From Phaeoceros laevis (lineage: Eukaryota > Anthocerotophyta > Anthocerotopsida > Notothyladales), in the NCBI GenBank assembly GCA_049999765.1, contig JBNGIQ010009363.1, forward strand, positions 1 through 64,000: 64,000 bases of DNA, given 5' to 3'. The translations under genes were made by a program, and so were the position numbers. This document shows positions 1 to 12,129 of the stretch, piece by piece. Every line of letters begins with the position of its first letter. The stretch's first letter is position 1. The notes beneath the pieces were generated by a model. The model worked only from the letters and a program-made list of their open reading frames with translations, did no database searches and was not told the origin of the DNA.

Positions 1-2030
1 GCTGTGTAATCAGTTCGTATCCCAAGAGGCTGTAAAATAGTCGGGGAAAATCAAAAAGAAAGTCAAGCATTGATCTTAGATCCAGCTGCATTGATCAGCC
101 TTGATCCAGAATCAACTAGGCAGGTTCGCCCCGCTGGAAAAGCAACAGCTGTGAATCAAGCAAGTGTAAAAAATTAATAAAGCACAAGGTGCTTTGGTTA
201 CCCGTTGCTGGCAACAATGCTTGCAAAGACAATACATGTTACTATGCCCAAGCTGTATTAATGGTTTGCCGGCTCTGGACCAGAAAGACTTTTTTCAGCT
301 GTACAGGTACAGTCTGTTGGTATCGTATAAACAAACGATTTTCCTGCTGCCAGACCACGAAAGTGGTTAGCCAGGTATATGGTTCACAATAAATGTGGGT
401 GTAAGTATGACTTACTACAACCCAGCTCTGCACATAGGCCGCACAAAATTAGTGACTTCCAAAAGTACACCTCAATGGCAATTTATCAAGTCATGTTATA
501 CATACATACACATAACATACCTACATAAAAGTGGTATGTATGTATGTATGTAGGTAAAGTGTCCAGCAATTGTGGAGAAGATCCATCGTTGGTACGGTCC
601 TCCACAGCAGCACGATCAAGTTGGATCACCAGGTTATGGAAATCAAATCCATTAACTGCTGATAACAAAGCTTGCACTGTAGGTGAGGGGACGATGCCTC
701 CGTTGTTGCCTGGATATCCCAGCTTCAGGAGGTCTGGGGACCAAACTTCATCCTGTCACAGTTCCAAGGCACGTATTTAAACGACACCACATTTTTGCAA
801 AAGTGGACAGGGACGGCAGGACAGGAACCACCTTGCCCTCAAGCATTCATAAGGTATGTTTATATATACATACAAGCCTTCTTACACGTGTCTTTTGACC
901 TGACACAACCATGGCTTGACATTTGCCTCAAAGAGGACCGTGGCCTGTCCAAATTTGCAGCGTGGTGAGATCAGATGCAAGGCTATGCAGCCCTAAGCAT
1001 CTGTACCCATTTTTTTGAAGTGATGAAATGTGTTCAGCAGGCGGGACAGATTTTTGGTAAGGCACTTTGACAAAAACGGGACAAAGGCAAATTACTGGCA
1101 ATGCAATTTGACAAGACCAGGGCAGAGGCAGTTCAGCACATTTGGTGGCAGCAGGACAGAGGCAGCTGAAGATGCTTTGGTGGAGAGCTGGACAGATGAA
1201 CACGTTCAACAAGGGCAGCCGGACACACTTGTCAAATCTGGACAGCTGCTCATGTTTGGTAAAATCTGAACAAGCTGAAAACGTTTTCATATTCTCAAGA
1301 AAAGCTCCTAAAAAATCCTAACAAGTGTTTAGTCTCACCAGGTCCAGGGACACTTGTGACTAACCACAGCTGCAGGACATGGTGCTGGTGTGGGCACCAC
1401 CTCACTTCCATCTTCATCAGTGCCTGGAAAGATCATAGGCATGGATTTCTGATTTCTAGAACAGGCAGATCCAGGGTACACTGCAGCTTTTGTCCAAAGT
1501 TAGTTGCAAAAGCTAGTTTGCATAACCTAATCTTATGAGCTACCACACATCTGCCAGCAAGCTTTAAATGAGGTACAGTCAGACCCATTTCTCAGCCTTG
1601 AAGACATTTGCCTCTCTAACCTGAAGCGCCATTGTTGCAACTGGAGGTCAATCACCACAAAACTCAGCCGGTGTAGTCAAGAAAAAGAGAGGGGAAAAAG
1701 AGCAGGGAAAGGGAAAAGAGAAGCAAAACCTGGACAGGTCTGTCCAGGAAATGCTAGGGCAGGGGTATGTGGGGCAAGGTGTTCTCAGCAGCAATAGGTA
1801 CCTCTCTCAAACCTTGTCATTTTGATCGCAACTCATCAAGTCCCCATCAGGGGCAATGTCATGCATTCGGTTACTGCCAACTATATGTATGTATGTCACA
1901 AAGAACATACTGCGTTTGCAGTATGTATGTGTGTGAAAAGGTAAGGTAGGTAAAAAAGTTTTTGTACTCTTACCTTGGACAATCCGAATTTACTTTTATG
2001 GTATTTGACACATACCTAGTCATGAGACCA
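1..2030. other. Unrecognised DNA rich in GGACA/TGTCC
   Basis: I find no convincing gene here. Short tg/ca-rich stretches (around 505-550 and 1885-1935) resemble microsatellite seeds. Between about 550 and 1980 the pentamer GGACA or its complement TGTCC occurs about 16 times by eye, several times more than chance (about 3). The clearest case is a perfect 20-bp inverted repeat at 1729-1748, with arms CCTGGACAG and CTGTCCAGG. The short open frames share no recognisable motif. It could be a decayed piece of an element like those at 22-40 and 52-64 kb, but nothing here is homologous to them that I can see. Confidence 0.4.
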
Positions 2031-3700
2031 TTATAAACCTAAGAATCGGATTTTTGTAAATGATAAAGCAGGACAGGTTCGCAGACCAAGCGCCAAGAAC
2101 TGGCCAGACCACCTGAATTTAGCTAATGTTTGGGTAAGAAACTGCCCTTGGTGTATAAATACCGTATGATCTCCTAGGTTTTGTAGTATCTGAATACCCA
2201 GAAACCATGTCAGCAGTCCCAAGTCCGTCATTGAGAATTCTGACTTAAGTATTGCCTTGACCTTGGCCATGAGTTTTGGGCTGCTAGCTATGATGACTGC
2301 GTCATCGACGTACAAGGCCATGAACACTACACCATCAGCATCCCTCAACAAGTATATGTTGGAGTCCGATGTGCTTTGCTCAAATCCAGATTGCTTTAGG
2401 TACGTATCTATTCTCTTATACCAAGCTCTCGGGGACTGTTTCAGTCCATAAATCGTTTTTTATGAGCTTACATACCTTGTCTGGATGTGCAGGATCCTCA
2501 TACCCCTCTGGCTGCCGCATATATATAGTTTCTTCAAGCGTGCCATTGAGGAATGCAGTCTTAACATCCATATGCTCCATTATGTAATCCTTTTGTGCTG
2601 CTATAGCAAACAAGGCTCCAAGTGAGGTAGCTCGAACCACGGGTGAGAATGATTCCGTATAGTCTAGGCCTTCGACCTGACTATAGCCCCTAGCCACTAG
2701 ACGTGCTTTGTAACGCTCGATGCTACCGTGAGCCTTAAGCTTGATCTTGAACACCCATTTACAGGTAACTGCTTTCCTGCCAGGTGGTAGATCCACTAGT
2801 TCCCACGTTCCTTTATCCATAAGAGATTTGTGCTCCGAATTTATGGCCTCAACCCACTTGGCAGCTACAGGTGATGCAAGAGCTTCCTTGTATGGCTGTG
2901 GTTCATCCAGGTTGATGATGCTGACATCTTCTTGAACCATGAAAGAGCTAACAATCAAAGGTGGGTTATCCCATTCAGCTGGTGAAGAGGTATGCCTACG
3001 TGCACTACGTCTCAGTTCCACTGTTGATTCTGGTTCAGGATCATGGGTTTCAGGTGCTTGCATCTCAGAATGCATAGGTTCTGATGACCCCTCATCATGA
3101 GGTATTTCCAGATATGTATCATCATCAGGAAACACGCTTAAGTCGTCATTATGATCCTGGTCTGCACTCTGATGTATGCTTGGCTGACCTGAACTGGTAC
3201 TCGAGGACACTTGTGGCTGCACCTGAACAGGTGGCAACCCCAATGACTGGTTGGTATCCTCAACGTCAGTGTCAGCTTCAGCATGTGTGGCCATCTCCTC
3301 AACTGACATCGGTTCTGCAGGGTAAGTAAGCAATGACTGTTCATTAAAGACAACACTCTTGCAGTGAGTAATGCTCCTTGTGTCAGGATCGAAGAGTTTA
3401 TACCCTTTTATGCCCTTTGTATGACCCACAAACACATATTTGCGAGCCTTGTAATCTAACTTTATCCTCTGGTCTTCGGACAAGTGGGCATACGCAGGGG
3501 CCCCAAATAACCAAAGATGGTTGATACGAGGCTTATGGGAGATCCACCTCTCAAAGGGTGTAGCTCCGGCAAAAACACTTGTGGGTATACGATTATGAAT
3601 ATAGGCAGCTGTTGCAGCTGCCTCGGCCCAATATCCTTTTTATAGATGGGCTTGTTTAAGCATAGCCTTTGCTTGCTCTTGGATATGCCTATTGCTGATT
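2031..3700 (-). pseudogene. Ty1/copia pol fragment: integrase C-terminus and reverse transcriptase
   Basis: Read on the minus strand, 3700 to about 3480 encodes the end of a copia integrase (NRIPTS, WLFGAPAY). The next stretch, to 2416, holds the GAG-pre-to-RT linker with motifs such as YVFVGH and GYKLFDP, then the start of reverse transcriptase (WVFKIKLKAHG, MDVKTAFLNGTLEE). A one-base frameshift at about 2453-2460, in an A/T run, disrupts the conserved YGLKQSPRAW segment, which is readable in the next frame. RT resumes at 2351 with the catalytic YVDD and ends in scrambled sequence near 2031. RNase H, gag and LTRs are missing in this orientation. It is an inactive, truncated copia copy. Confidence 0.9.
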
Positions 3701-3837
3701 TCAGCTATGGAATTCTGGGAAGATGTATACGGTGTGGTATATGTGCCTTGCTATGCCATGGAGCTGACAATAATGCGTAAAGGCATCTGAGAATTCTCTT
3801 CCTCCATTCCTCTGCTTCCAGCCCTTTGTCCGCATGT

Positions 3838-3972
3838 GATAGGAAATGGCCAGGCTAACCTTCAGTATGTGCCTACTAGTGATAATGTAGCAGATGTACT
3901 AACCAAGGCACTGGCAAAAGATAAGCATGAGAAGTTCTGTGTAGCAATGGGCCTTACAAACTGCCCATAGTT
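3838..3972 (+). pseudogene. Ty1/copia RNase H C-terminal tail (opposite orientation)
   Basis: The plus strand encodes the typical end of copia RNase H: the QYVPTSDNVADVLTKAL motif followed by a short tail and a stop (TAG, about 3967-3969). It reads opposite to the pol fragment at 2031-3700, so the two do not form one simple element; they come from two insertions or an inversion with the junction near 3750-3840. The tail is followed about 150 bp downstream by a polypurine-like tract and a possible LTR, as expected for the 3-prime end of a copia element. Confidence 0.8.
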
Positions 3973-4117
3973 AGCATGCACCCACTACACAGAGGTAGAA
4001 ACAACATGAATCTGTCCTACAGGTCTTCAGCACTTGAAGCGGCGGGTTGGCATCACAGTGGTGCACCTGTACCAGGGCTCTATGCACGCGAACAAGCCAA
4101 GTTTCAGTGGGAGCATC

Positions 4118-4925
4118 TGTTAAGAAATGAGTAACCAGCAGGAAAAGAGGAACTGCGCAAGCAGAGGGGTGAAGAGGGTGACTTACCATAGTGGAGAATG
4201 AGTTGTCCCTGTTCTGTGAATTCAGATCCAGCGTACATCGACCGCTCCATGCAATATGGAAGCATGCGGTATGGCGCATCTGGAGCAAGACGAGGAAAAC
4301 CCTATAGCAGCCTCCAATGGGCGTGCACTGCCTCCAATTCTTCCTCTGCACTGTAAAGGTTGGCGAATTCCCTACAGAGAGTGCATGGCCTGCGGCGACA
4401 GAGCTTGGCGAGCATGGTGAGACCAACAAGGATGCCCAGCAAACACACAAAGCACGGAAACCTTGGCATCCAGTCCATGGCGGTCGAGCTTGGCAACTGC
4501 GCAGTCGGAGTGTAAGGACGGAGCGGAAGTCTGGGCACAGAAAGTGACGAAGTGTCGATGAGCCCTAACCCTAAGTGGCTGGCTCAGCATAAGTATGCGT
4601 TTTGAGTTTTGTTTCCGCAATATCTATTTATCTGCCTAAGTGGGAGTAGGAAAATAGTAAATAAGCATTTATTTATTATTTAAATAGCCAGAAAATAGGC
4701 ATCATAATTTAATTAAGTATTATAGAAATAATTAGATACGAAACGCGGGGCATATAAGGTCACAACCGAACTTAACCGCTGTGTCCGTCCACGGTGAATA
4801 GGCGCACCGCCTCACTTGTGTCTTCTTGGCAACCATGCGCACTAAGAATCATTCCTACAATTTCCTACTTGCTCTCATTGTCAATCCTCCTGAAAAGTCT
4901 TCATAACCGAGTCTCAAAGGCAACA
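4118..4925 (+). mobile_element. Probable copia 3-prime LTR
   Basis: After the RNase H tail, a purine-rich stretch (CAGTGGGAGCA, about 4105-4115) is followed by TGTTAAGAAATG at 4118, which matches the usual copia polypurine tract and LTR start. A TATA-like gcatataagg lies near 4750 and the region could end in ACA at about 4925. No second copy is in the window, so the 3-prime boundary is a guess. Open frames inside are not recognisable proteins. Confidence 0.5.
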
Positions 4926-7366
4926 TGTGTCAAGGAGGACTCAGTGTGTGCTTGTGGGTACTTTTCAGCAGCATAAGTATGACTTCACAATATGTGTCAA
5001 ACAACACAGGCCCTTGCATCATGAATCCAAAGCAATAGTTAGTAACCAGTGGAAATGTGCAGCAAAGAAGCAACACTGAACAGATGAAGACAACATTTGT
5101 GGCAGCGGCAGAGAACATCAATATGAAACAGAGGCAAACTGCAGAACCAAGGCTTGTCATTGAACAACAAAGAAATACAAGGTACCTGTTGAGACATTGT
5201 GATCAAAGTTGCTATACTCAACTCAGAAGTACTCATTATCATGTGACAGCAGTGTAGGGAGCGGGAATATGATGCGAGCAGAGGGTTCAGAACTGAGGAG
5301 ACTGGTGGCTCTATGGCTAGGAGGAAGGCTTTATAGGGACAGGTAGAGTGTTAGCGCGGGAACTGAGCTGTTGGGTTTTTACTGGCAAACGAGAGCTTTT
5401 TCTCACTCCTCATTAAGTGGAAGCTATCATGTTGAGCTAGAAATACTGTTTTTAGGCAATGCGGTCTTTAGGGATCTCAAGGATCCGCAGCTAAATGCTT
5501 GGTCAAGACTTGCCGTCAACAAATTTGTTAAAGCACACAGGCAGGCCAGCAGGGTCATTTTGTGAGATTGGGCCACATAGGGCCGTCAAGACTCTGTGAC
5601 CATCCAATAATGGACTATCTGGCTGCCATGGCTTTACACTCGAATGGTAAACATGGTTCTAAGCATTTCGCGTCAGCTGTACAGCCAGACCAGATTATCT
5701 TTAGTAAGATTCACGGTCAGACAACATCCCAAAGTTGCACAAATGGCGGCAAGTTAGCACATGGCATTTAAAGCCGCTATCAAAAAGACTAAGTATGGGT
5801 ATCTGAAGCCACCTTCCTCAACTTTCCTTGCTTGTAGCATTGTGGTGACATGGCAGCTCTGGTTGTATGAGGGCCATGGACTTGTAGAAAATAATCCATG
5901 TTGTCATGAGAGCGTTCTCTATCCCGCAGCCATGATGTTCACCGTTCTATATTCAACAAGCAGTGTCGGTGGAAGGAGTACCGAGCCCGTTAGCATTTCA
6001 CAACTCACAAAAGGTATTTCCTGGAAAAGACATGAAAAACCATTCAGGTTGCCCTGTAGACTTTTTGTCTCGGCTGCTAGTCCGAAACGGGACTGAGCAT
6101 TGGTCAAGTATGTCTTGTCAAAATACCATGTAATGAAACAGAACCCGTTTTTTAGCGTTCCTGGCTGACTGAATGAGTTTTAAGAAAGTGCTGCTTAGAG
6201 AAGACTTGGCACCTGAAGCATTGCATTTTATGAGAAGCCATGATAGAGTACCAGTCGAGGCTAGTACCGGCTTAGCAATAAGTGTGCAGCAAAGTAACGA
6301 AAACACATGAAGGTAAATCATGATTTGAATCTCAATACACAAAAAAACTTTAAAGTATGACATACATACTAAAAAGGAGGACATACATACTAAAAAGGAG
6401 GACACACACACACAATCCAGGAACACCAGGTGTGTGCGTTTGTGTATGTTTATATTTGAGGAGGTTAACGGCCCCATCAGTAAAGCTGCTTCGAAAAAAA
6501 TTTCTCGTCGCGGGCAGTAAGTAACCGGAAGACCTAACTAGGGCCAACAAACCATGGTTAAATTTCTAACATTGGTAAATGTTGGCTAAGCGGGAGTAAA
6601 GGTAGAAATGCTTATTTATATATCCAGCATTGCAAAAAAATAACAATAATTAATTAGGGCATCATTAATGCACCAGATAGTTTTCGCTAAGATTACTCAA
6701 GGGGTTGCACCCCAAACATCAATGGTCACTTTCACGGGACACCACAACGGTTGCCCTCACGCCTTTAAAGTGGCCACACGGCCCTCAATAAACATTGTTT
6801 TTCTTTCCTACAAATCTTGCCTACCTCTCTATTAATCCTAGTCCAATCTATAGTCCTTCCTATGCATGGGGTGGAAATGGCCTGCAGCATGGTGAAAGCC
6901 CGGCCAATTCGAGTTCAAGTTAGGAAATCCGGTGCATTCTCCCGGTAGGGGTGGAAAATGCTGGACGTTTGCACCCCTCGGAACTAAAAACTAGCCTTTT
7001 CCACACACATGGAGGTAACGGTTGGGTTTTCCACGAAACCAAAGAGGGCAGTGCCTTTGTAGCTAAGCAAAGTCATTCGAGATTCTAGTGGTAGCCCCTC
7101 GTGTGGTTTTCATAGCACAAGCGCCCAAGTTTTAGACTCTCGATCGCGGCCGTCATGATCGATTGACATGGCCGCAAGCGAAGTAAGATGTGGTTATTTT
7201 GAACACCCTAAAGATGGAGAGAGAAAATTGTGCAAAAAAAGCTGGTTACTATAGCTTACTGTGAAGCTTACATCGATTCACTCTGCCGCTGTAAAGATTT
7301 AGCACCATTTACTCCTTAGTTGTAAAAAAATGTCGTAAAAGTATTACAACACCGTCGTAAAAGGGC
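4926..7366. other. No recognisable gene
   Basis: Nothing here gives a credible protein. A 22-23-bp unit (acatacatactaaaaaggagg) occurs twice in tandem at about 6360-6404, followed by a short CA run and, at about 6430-6480, a stretch that also occurs inside the gypsy fragment at 10.2 kb. AT-rich low-complexity DNA occupies 6560-6680. Open frames at 5371-6096 lack known motifs and show no splice-linked continuation. Confidence 0.5.
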
Positions 7367-8032
7367 TTATTTCTTGTTGTGCTTCCGTACCCTTTGCACA
7401 ATGGCACGTCGGAGCGGCAACATTATGATGCAACAAGGGGTTGGATGTAGGCTGAGCATACCGTCAACTTGCTTCTCCAAGATAGCTAGCTGCGCATCCA
7501 TCCAGGCTTGTAGAAGCTGTTCGGCCATAGGGGCTCCTTGGAATCCTCGTGCCTGAAGTCGGGAGAGCGGGCGCTCTTCTTGTCCGTCTTGCAGTCCCAG
7601 CACAATGTATTGTCCAACAAATACTGTCTCCACAACAACTCTTGCCGCTGTAGTATCGTCTGGTATACCTAGCTTGGCACTACTGAGCGCTTGCAAGGCA
7701 CGACTTTGCGGCTTGTGTGCATCCATTGCCTCGGAGGCATATTCAAACGCTACTCCAGCTCCAAGGTTTGAGCCAGCGCCCTAGTAGCTATTTGCATCGA
7801 AAACCGCTAATGCTGCATTTCGTTGGTGCTGCACAATTATAGGTGGAGCAATTACGTGCTTGGTTATTACAGTAGCAATCCAGCGGGCATGCCCACCAGA
7901 TGTTTGTCGTCCAACACTTTGATGTTGTATCGCATTAGTGGTGCGTGCCAAAGAATCGGCCGTATTGCTTTGTTCACAAATCATGAAACTAGGCTGGAAC
8001 AAAGCTTTGCTATGATTATTCGTAGAATACAA
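7367..8032 (-). pseudogene. Decayed copy of the leader region of a PPR gene
   Basis: On the minus strand this stretch matches, in the same order, the N-terminal leader of the PPR fragment at 35.9-36.7 kb: a GHARW-containing segment, then a segment ending in DANS, then RLQAxG followed by DAxLAxLxKQV. The nucleotide match continues through the CAACCCCTTGTTGC region (about 7430-7445 here). At least one frameshift separates 7781-8032 from 7367-7726 and no PPR repeats follow. I call it a relic of a duplicated PPR-gene 5-prime end; the function of the leader is unknown. Confidence 0.6.
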
Positions 8033-9144
8033 AGGACATGTCTAAGGAAGACCTACAACGCGCCCTTCGCCATCTAGAAACCATCAGATGTCGATGTGAA
8101 TCATCCAATTGCAGAAAAAATCTATGGAGAGGAAGTTGCTGAAAATCTACTGCGGAAGGTAAAGGTCTTTGATAGGGGTAGCACATGACAGGGCTGGGAA
8201 GCCTGCAGGAATGGATGGTAAGGAGGCTAGTCCCATAGGCATGTCATATATATGGATGTGGTTAGTGAGGACACGATTGAGGCAATCAAGCATAGAGCTG
8301 GCAAGTGGGCTAGTAGGCCTTGGGTGTTGCTTACACATTCAACGGCACCTAGGCTTGTGCGATATGCATATGGCTTTTCAACAGTCCCAAATTGATGGCT
8401 CCAACAGCATCCAATTGGAAGGAGCCACAATCAGTAGCATCTAATTGTGCGTCATTGTTTTGCAATTGCTTGTCTCATCTGTCTCAGTTTGTTGACCCAA
8501 ATTTGTTGCCTTGATGCCTTGGGTTCCAGGACTGCAGCCTTCAACTGCAATCTAAAGAAGAATGTGTTTATTTGGCTCTGTAAACACAACTTCTGCTCTC
8601 TGAACTTAGCCTGAAATTTTTCTTGGATGGGAAATTGAAGTAAGCAGGCAAGCCTGCGTGAACATTTCATGCAAGCACCTCACCAACAAGCTGTTGGAAG
8701 CTTTCAAGCACCAATACCCCACTCTCGTTAACCCAAAACAAACCTTAGACTATGACACCCACCCTAGTTTGCCGTTAAGTAGGAGGAGGTCGGAGAGGAA
8801 GGGGCCTCATTTTCAGAAACAATTTCAAACGTGCGGAAGGGAGGGAAGGCCGAAGGAGATAGCGAAATTAGCCCGAGGGTTGAGCGGGAGAGGGAGGCTT
8901 GGGCCGGGGGGAAACCAGGGAGATAACGCACATGCGTACGCCGAGGAGGGAGTGGTTTGTACCTGCGCCCTAGGGAGCCTGTGCTAGGTTTTTTGGGCTC
9001 GTTTAGATGTGCCTGAGCCCAACCCCGGTAGTTGGGTCGATGCGAAGGCCGGGTCTATTTTTGGTGGGGTATAGGTGACAACCCGACTCGATGACTACCC
9101 CATAGCCCCTTATATGCATTAAATAAAGATGCACGCATCATGTA
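8033..9144. other. No recognisable gene
   Basis: No protein here could be supported. From about 8770 to 8960 the plus strand is strongly purine-rich (ggagg/gagagg runs). A minus-strand open frame at 8452-8670 is basic and Gln-rich but matches nothing I know. The region runs directly into the gypsy pol fragment. Confidence 0.45.
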
Positions 9145-9229
9145 GTGACTTGTGGCATGAATCAGTCCTACATATGCGGAAATGGGTTACATGGGAATAC
9201 AATCATGGCCCGAACTGAGCGTGAGAACC

Positions 9230-10934
9230 ATCTTTGCCCAGTTATTTGGCAGCCACAGTGTTGCCTGCTAAGAAAGATAGTGATGGCTTGTGGACGGAAA
9301 AAAGAATGTGCGGGGATTACAGGCCCCTCTATTTGGTTACTCCTCAAGATAGGTATCCTATGCCAACCCCCGAAGAGATTTTTGACAGCATTGGTGGTGC
9401 TAAGTATTTCTCGATTCTCGATTTGAGACAGAGGTTCAACTAGACACTTCTTGAAGAGGCAAATTGCGGTAAAACTGCCTTTCACGATAGCAACTAGTTG
9501 TGGGAATGGTTGGTGATGCCCGTTGGGCTTAAAAACGCTCCGGTTGCATTTCAAAGGGTCATGGATCAGGTACTTGCAGGGTCAGACTTCCTTAAATGCT
9601 ATATAGACGATGTTCTTGTCCACAGCCGTAGCTTTGGTGAGCATTCACAACACTTGAAAAATCTGTTTGGACGATTAATCCAGGCTAACCTCAAATGTCA
9701 TCCTGCTAAGTGTGAGCTGGCTATGGATACAGTCGTATATCTGGGTCACTGAATCTTCCTTGATGGCATCATGCCCCACATGGCAAAGGTAGATGCTATC
9801 AACCGAGTGCCAGTGCCAGAAGATATTCTGAGATTGAGGGCGTGTGCGACTACTACAGGACCTACGTCCTTGAGTTTAGCCGCATTGCTAAACCTCTGTA
9901 TGGTCTACTCAAAAAGGATGTCTAGTGGACTTGGGACCAAGACTGCCAAGATGCATTTGAGAAGCTGAGGAGAAGGACTTGTTACCAAGCAACCCTTGTT
10001 ATGCAGGCCTGATTTCACCAAGTCTTTTACGTTACACACCGATTGGTCTGGCCTAGGGATTGGAGCTGTGTTGACTCAGCAGGAGGACGGATGCGAGGAG
10101 CACGTGATAGAATATACTTCACACAGCAACAACAAGGCGGAGACCAACTACTCCTCATATGAGGGGGAATGTTTGGTGGTCGTGCGTGTGTGTGTGTGTA
10201 GTTATTTGAGGAGGTTGACAGGTCCCATCAGGGTCCCCCGCTTGCCCATTTATCGTGTGGGCTATTTCGCATTTTCGACCTTATTATATGGTAAGAAGTT
10301 CCGATTATTCACAGACCATCAACCCTTAAAATGGATGATGACAAATGACAAATTGAGTGGCAAGCTGGCTAGGTGGGCACCCATTCTTCAAGAGTACAAA
10401 TTTGAGGTTACGCACAGGGCTTGGAGTACGCATCAGAATGCCGATACATTTTCCAGGAACCCTGCCCCTTCCACGGCAGATTTAACTGAAGCACGTAGGG
10501 ACTCTGATGACGGACCCTGGATACAAACTGCTGCAACTGCTTATTTGTCACTTTAAGTAAACGTGGTCACTCCAGTTGCCACTGCCCACAGCGATATCTG
10601 GAAGGATAGGGAAACCTTGCAGTTGTTGCAGACAGGCGCTTACCCTCCAGGTCTCAATGCTTCGCAATGTGACCACATTCACCAGCGGGCTAAGCGATAT
10701 GAATAGCGGGGGAGTCATTTGGTGAGACTCTTACCTGAAGGTGAAAGGTTAGTGCCTCCTGTGCAGGACAGGGCATGGCTTATCCAACAGGTTCATGCAG
10801 AGTTAGGCCACTTTGGCATCAAGCGGACCTACAGCTTGCTAGCGCCCACTATCGTTGGGCTGGAATGTACTTACAAGTCCGCAAGCCGAGTCACGATGCA
10901 GCCAGTTCGACAGAGTGAAATCTTCATTCAATGA
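9230..10934 (+). pseudogene. Ty3/gypsy pol fragment: RT, RNase H, integrase zinc-binding part
   Basis: The frame from 9234 holds RT motifs (CGDYRPL, YPMPTPEEIFDSIGGAKYFS, then MPVGLKNAPVAFQ at about 9520 and the catalytic YIDDVLVHS at about 9600). RNase H starts near 9996 (TLHTDWSGLGIGAVL) and includes ETNYSSYEGECL and FTDHQPLKW. The integrase HHCC part follows at 10719-10930 (VHAELGHFGIKRT). Internal stops and frameshifts occur near 9440, 9500, 9750, 9850 and 9930. An in-frame insertion of about 70 bp starting with a GT repeat (about 10186-10255) splits RNase H. No LTRs are visible. The copy is dead and truncated before the integrase catalytic core. Confidence 0.9.
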
Positions 10935-11634
10935 TCATTGCAGCAAGCTGTAGTCACTTCCCATCCAGGGATTTTTCCAGAGATGGTCGTGTGATTTGGC
11001 TGGTGAGCTGTCAGCCACCCCGCATGGCAACCCATGGGCGGGTACGTGTAAACCGGGCCTCAGGGCCATTTCCCATGAAGGGCCCGGCCGGTGTTTTGGC
11101 CGCAAAATACAAATTGTAATAATTGCTCGTTTTTGGACTGACATGCTGTAAAACCCGGGCCGGCCCGGGTTTCTTCCCCAACTATTTTTAGTGGGGGACC
11201 AATTCGCGGGCGACCCTGATTTTGTCTACCGGCTCAGATAAGCTCAGATTTTGACTACCAGCTCAGATAAGCTCAGATAAGCTCAGATAAAAAAGGGGCT
11301 TGGACTCACGGGTGGTCATAGAAAATGACACCCCTAATGGTCCTGCAACATCCGGGCCCGGCCGGGTGAGCATGGGAAATAGCCCTTAGCCCGGACACTC
11401 GCTCCGCGATGTGACCGGAGTCCTCCTAATTTCTCTACACAAGCAATTTTTACTTATGCCACAAGCCAAAGCCAAAATGTGCGTTTCGCGGGGGCGGGCG
11501 AAGGCCTCATGGAAACCCAACGTCCGTGGCCCGGGCCACCCCATATTTGTACAATTGGGCAGCCAGGGCATTAATCTGCCATGCCACAACAATGAAAGAG
11601 GAACAGGGATTTTCCGTTTTGGCGGGAAGAAGGC
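10935..11634. other. GC-rich spacer with palindrome and tandem repeat
   Basis: No gene can be supported. It holds a perfect 22-bp palindrome at 11151-11172 (AAACCCGGGCC mirrored) and four copies of GCTCAGATAA between 11232 and 11290, two of them adjoining a third. Several short GGCCCGG-type words follow up to 11370. It lies upstream of the histidine kinase and may include its promoter, but I see no clear core promoter element. Confidence 0.5.
11151..11172. repeat. Perfect 22-bp palindrome
   Basis: The sequence reads AAACCCGGGCC followed immediately by its reverse complement GGCCCGGGTTT, with no spacer. It is the longest spacer-free perfect palindrome I noticed in the window. Confidence 0.9.
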
Positions 11635-12129
11635 TTGGCAGCAGCAGGACGTTGGCTGGCCGGGACTGCCAGGCGTTGTCACCCAGCCCGGCCGACGGAC
11701 CGGGGGTACGACGGTCGAGCAGCCTCAACCGACCACCCCCCTGGCGGCCGTCTCAGTGTATTGCGTGCTCGGGAGCAGCACGGCCTCCCTATCTCTCCGA
11801 GATGTAGCACCGGCCAGCACACTGTATTTCGCGACACGAAGCGTCTCATGGAAGGCCTGCGCCAGCTGCGCGGGGTATGGAATCAGGCACCGCATCTGCA
11901 GACTTGCTGGCCTCTACGCCTGCCCTTACGCGCCCGTTCCCCGCCAGCTCCTGCCAGGCCAAGGCATTTCTTCACCGACGACGAGCAGCTGCTGACCAGC
12001 CGCCCCCTCAGCGCAGGCCAAGAGGCGTCGGCCTGCGGAAGTCGTACATTTGCAGGATGCTGCTGCTTTCCCCAGCGCTGGCTGCACGGAATTGCCTGCG
12101 ACCCTTTGCTCACCACTCGTCTCGCCATC

